Both the position numbers and the translations under genes were made by a program. From assembly GCA_009926305.1 (NCBI GenBank), contig RFPC01000019.1, positions 1 through 37,650 on the forward strand: a stretch of DNA of 37,650 nucleotides. The letters run 5' to 3'. Source of the DNA: a bacterium. GTDB lineage: Bacteria > Bdellovibrionota_C > UBA2361 > RFPC01. Position 1 is the stretch's first letter, and each line of letters opens with the position of its first letter. Shown here in pieces: positions 35,287-37,650 of the stretch. Below the pieces are notes generated by a model that saw only the letters and a list, made by a program, of their open reading frames with translations, ran no database searches and was not told the DNA's origin.

Positions 35287-37650
35287 TCAGGTTTGAATTT
35301 GGTCAAGGAGTTCAAAAACTCGATCGAACGTCTGAGCTAGCGAGCCTTTGCGAAGTGTTGGCTCATGAACGGTAAACGAGTCATTTTTCCCGAGTTTGAA
35401 CTTTTTAGAGTTTGATCGAACAAGCTCCAGCGCTTTTTTTATACTGATAGGAGCTGAAGGCGCAAAGGCGCACGAAAATGTTTCATCGCCAATTTCACAT
35501 CGTGCAACCCCATATGGTTTTAGTTGACCTCGAAAAGTCATTATGTCAATCAGTTGTTCCGTCGGAGTGCTGAGAGGGCCGAATCGGTCTTGGAGTTCGT
35601 CCCGCATACCGTTTGCATCATCATTACTGCGTAGTGCTGTTAAGCGCTGATAGATAACCATACGTTCTTGGATGTCTGGTATGTATTCAGGCGGAAGAAA
35701 TGCATCGAGCTCAATCTTAACCTCTGGCTCAACCAGAAATTCATGAGAAAGGGCTTCACCAGTGAGATGGTGAACGGCTTCATCAAGAATTTTTGTGTAT
35801 AATTCAAAGCCAACTGAAATAACACTACCGGATTGTTGACGTCCTAAGAGCTCTCCGGCTCCTCGGATTTCCAGGTCGCGTATGGCGAGTTGAAAGCCGT
35901 GTCCTAATTCATCGAGAGACTGTAAAGCAGCAAGACGTTCTTGTGCCTCGCCTGATAATCGCTTTTTTGTTGGGGTGAGAAAGTAGCAATATGCCTGTCG
36001 AGTGCTTCTGCCTACTCGCCCCCGAATTTGATAGAGTTGGGCCAGTCCGAAGGTATTAGCCCGATGAATGATGATAGTATTAGCATTCGGGATATCTATT
36101 CCAGATTCAATGATCGTTGTTGCAACAAGGATGTCGATTTCATGCTGTAAGAACCGACGCATAATATCTTCGAGTTGCGATTCACTCATTTGCCCATGGG
36201 CGAAGACAATTCGAGCGTCTGGTAACAGCTGCTGTAGTCTTTCCGTGACAATCTGTATCGACTGTACCCTGTTATGCAGAAAAAAAGCCTGACCTCCACG
36301 CTGCATTTCCCTCAAAAGAGCATCTCGAATCGTATTGTCGTCATCAGGTGTGACAAATGTTCGAATCGTTTTTCTATTGACTGGGGGTGAGCTAATAATA
36401 CTAATATCGCGAATCTGAAGGAGCGACATGTGTAGGGTTCGCGGTATGGGGGTAGCAGTCAGGGTAAGTACATCAATATCCCCCTTCATTTGTTTGAGCT
36501 TCTCTTTTTGCCTCACTCCAAATCGATGCTCTTCATCAATTATCAACAGTCCTAAATCATGAAAGGTAACATCACGTTGCAAAAGTTTATGAGTGCCGAT
36601 GATAATGTCGAGTTGACCTGATGACAGTTGCTCCAGAGTATTTTGATTTTGCTTACTTGAATAGAAGCGACTCACGATTCCGATGTTGACTGGGAATTCA
36701 GCGAGCCTGCTATTAAATGTTTTGAAATGTTGCTCCGCAAGTATTGTTGTAGGACATAAAATTGCCACTTGTTTTGAGTGCTGAGTCGCTTTAAATGCTG
36801 CTCGAAGTGCGACTTCCGTTTTGCCGAAACCGACATCTCCGCAAATAAGACGGTCCATGGGTTGTTCACTGGACATATCGAGGAGAGTTTCTTCGATTGC
36901 TTTTAGCTGATCGCTTGTTTCCGTAAATGGAAATCCATCTGCAAACTCTTCATCTTGAGCGCCAGCAGGGTCAAAGCGCCAACCCTTGGCGAGCTTCCGT
37001 TTCGCATAAAGGTCTACAAGCTCGCCCGCAAGAAGCTCCACTGAAGCTCGTACTTTTGCCTTCGTCTTATTCCATCTTTTAGAGCTCAGGCGATCAATTT
37101 GAGGTGGAGTTCCATCAACACCGCTATACCGTTGGACCTTAGCGATATTGGTCATGGGGAGAAATAGCGTGCTATCGGCATACTCAATTTCTAAGAGGTC
37201 GACTCGCCCCTGCTTTACGTCTCGCTGCGTAAACCCACGGTACCGTCCAATACCATAATCAATATGCACGATGTAGTCGCCTGGAGTGAGCTGAGAAAGA
37301 GAGTTGAGAAGTTTTCTCATCGAGACGGATGGTGTCGGAGCGATATGACTTGCTTCCCCAAAAAGGTCTCTTTCACTGATAAATACCAGCGCTTCGTCTG
37401 GTAACAAGACCCCAGATGAAAGATTCCCGGATAAAATAACAATCGGTAGCCGCTGAAATTCATATGCCCACGTATATGCCGATAAATCTGTACGAATTGG
37501 CACCTCGATGTCGAAATCATTCAAGATTCTTTGCAGGCGACGAGAGCGATGCTCAGAGCCGATCAGAAATGCCAGTCGATAGTTTTTATTACGCCACTCG
37601 CGAATCTTATCGCGAAGTGGCTGAAAGGGATGCTCCAGTCGTTTTACTTT
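35287..37650 (-). CDS. mfd: Transcription-repair coupling factor, C-terminal 787 residues
   Basis: Partial: the frame runs on through the right edge of the window, so the N-terminal third is not visible. The visible part begins in the N-terminal UvrB-like region, then has the RNA polymerase interaction domain (PGDYIVHIDYGIGRYRG). The translocase follows, with Walker A GDVGFGKTEVALRAA, the DEEH box (IIDEEHRFGVRQ), the TATPIPRT motif and RGRVGRS. The TRG and C-terminal domain 7 come last. Mfd pushes stalled RNA polymerase off damaged DNA and recruits UvrA. A TTG at 37524 is only an internal codon. Confidence 0.95.
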   Translation of the reverse strand, partial: KVKRLEHPFQPLRDKIREWRNKNYRLAFLIGSEHRSRRLQRILNDFDIEVPIRTDLSAYTWAYEFQRLPIVILSGNLSSGVLLPDEALVFISERDLFGEASHIAPTPSVSMRKLLNSLSQLTPGDYIVHIDYGIGRYRGFTQRDVKQGRVDLLEIEYADSTLFLPMTNIAKVQRYSGVDGTPPQIDRLSSKRWNKTKAKVRASVELLAGELVDLYAKRKLAKGWRFDPAGAQDEEFADGFPFTETSDQLKAIEETLLDMSSEQPMDRLICGDVGFGKTEVALRAAFKATQHSKQVAILCPTTILAEQHFKTFNSRLAEFPVNIGIVSRFYSSKQNQNTLEQLSSGQLDIIIGTHKLLQRDVTFHDLGLLIIDEEHRFGVRQKEKLKQMKGDIDVLTLTATPIPRTLHMSLLQIRDISIISSPPVNRKTIRTFVTPDDDNTIRDALLREMQRGGQAFFLHNRVQSIQIVTERLQQLLPDARIVFAHGQMSESQLEDIMRRFLQHEIDILVATTIIESGIDIPNANTIIIHRANTFGLAQLYQIRGRVGRSTRQAYCYFLTPTKKRLSGEAQERLAALQSLDELGHGFQLAIRDLEIRGAGELLGRQQSGSVISVGFELYTKILDEAVHHLTGEALSHEFLVEPEVKIELDAFLPPEYIPDIQERMVIYQRLTALRSNDDANGMRDELQDRFGPLSTPTEQLIDIMTFRGQLKPYGVARCEIGDETFSCAFAPSAPISIKKALELVRSNSKKFKLGKNDSFTVHEPTLRKGSLAQTFDRVFELLDQIQT

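Overview
The window looks like chromosome from a Gram-negative bacterium. It carries the lipopolysaccharide transport genes lptC, lptA and lptB, the Kdo genes kdsA and kdsD (KpsF/GutQ family), a surA-type periplasmic chaperone, several lipoproteins, sigma-54 and rapZ. The gene mix (lone TPR lipoprotein plus LolB-like lipoprotein, TraB-family protein, mfd-surA pair, KpsF) recalls deltaproteobacteria in the old sense (Bdellovibrionota/Myxococcota-like), but this is inferred from gene content only. No rRNA, tRNA, CRISPR array, insertion sequence or phage gene was found.

Layout, left to right. (1) 3-2275, minus strand: four overlapping small genes in the order FimT/GspH-, PilV/GspI-, PilW/GspJ- and PilX/GspK-like, a minor-pilin (pseudopilin) operon. 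Just upstream on the same strand (2346-3913) are two overlapping genes that look like separate pieces of a flagellin: one has the helical D1 region, the other ends in a flagellin C-terminal D0 tail behind a coiled coil. (2) 4068-7261, minus: TerB-like protein, kdsD, a small membrane protein and a TraB/PrgY-family membrane protein. (3) 7324-14702: a membrane glycosyltransferase, a 57-codon charged ORF, a solitary N6-adenine DNA methyltransferase, a TPR lipoprotein/LolB-like lipoprotein pair, an ABC ATPase without a permease, and a 61-residue protein with a perfect ribosome binding site. (4) 15045-18552: trmB, a 680-residue protein of unknown function with a QEESQE repeat, and, divergently, a glycine-zipper lipoprotein.

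(5) 18632-32029, all minus strand: pcnB, a membrane protein, pyrG, kdsA, lptC, lptA, a Cof-type HAD phosphatase, a YceI protein, lptB, rpoN, hpf, rapZ and metK. This is the conserved lpt-rpoN-hpf-rapZ neighbourhood with kdsA-pyrG attached, but ptsN is missing between hpf and rapZ, and a HAD phosphatase of a different subclass sits where a KdsC-like enzyme would be useful. The products make Kdo and carry LPS to the outer membrane. (6) 32421-37650: a conserved-looking 78-residue protein, then on the minus strand mfd (its 5' part lies beyond the window), surA and a phosphomannomutase/phosphoglucomutase.

The least explained items are the split flagellin-like pair beside the minor pilins, the 680-residue orphan with its divergent lipoprotein, and several small genes with strong ribosome binding sites but no recognisable family. 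Function calls rest on motif recognition by eye; no database search was run.
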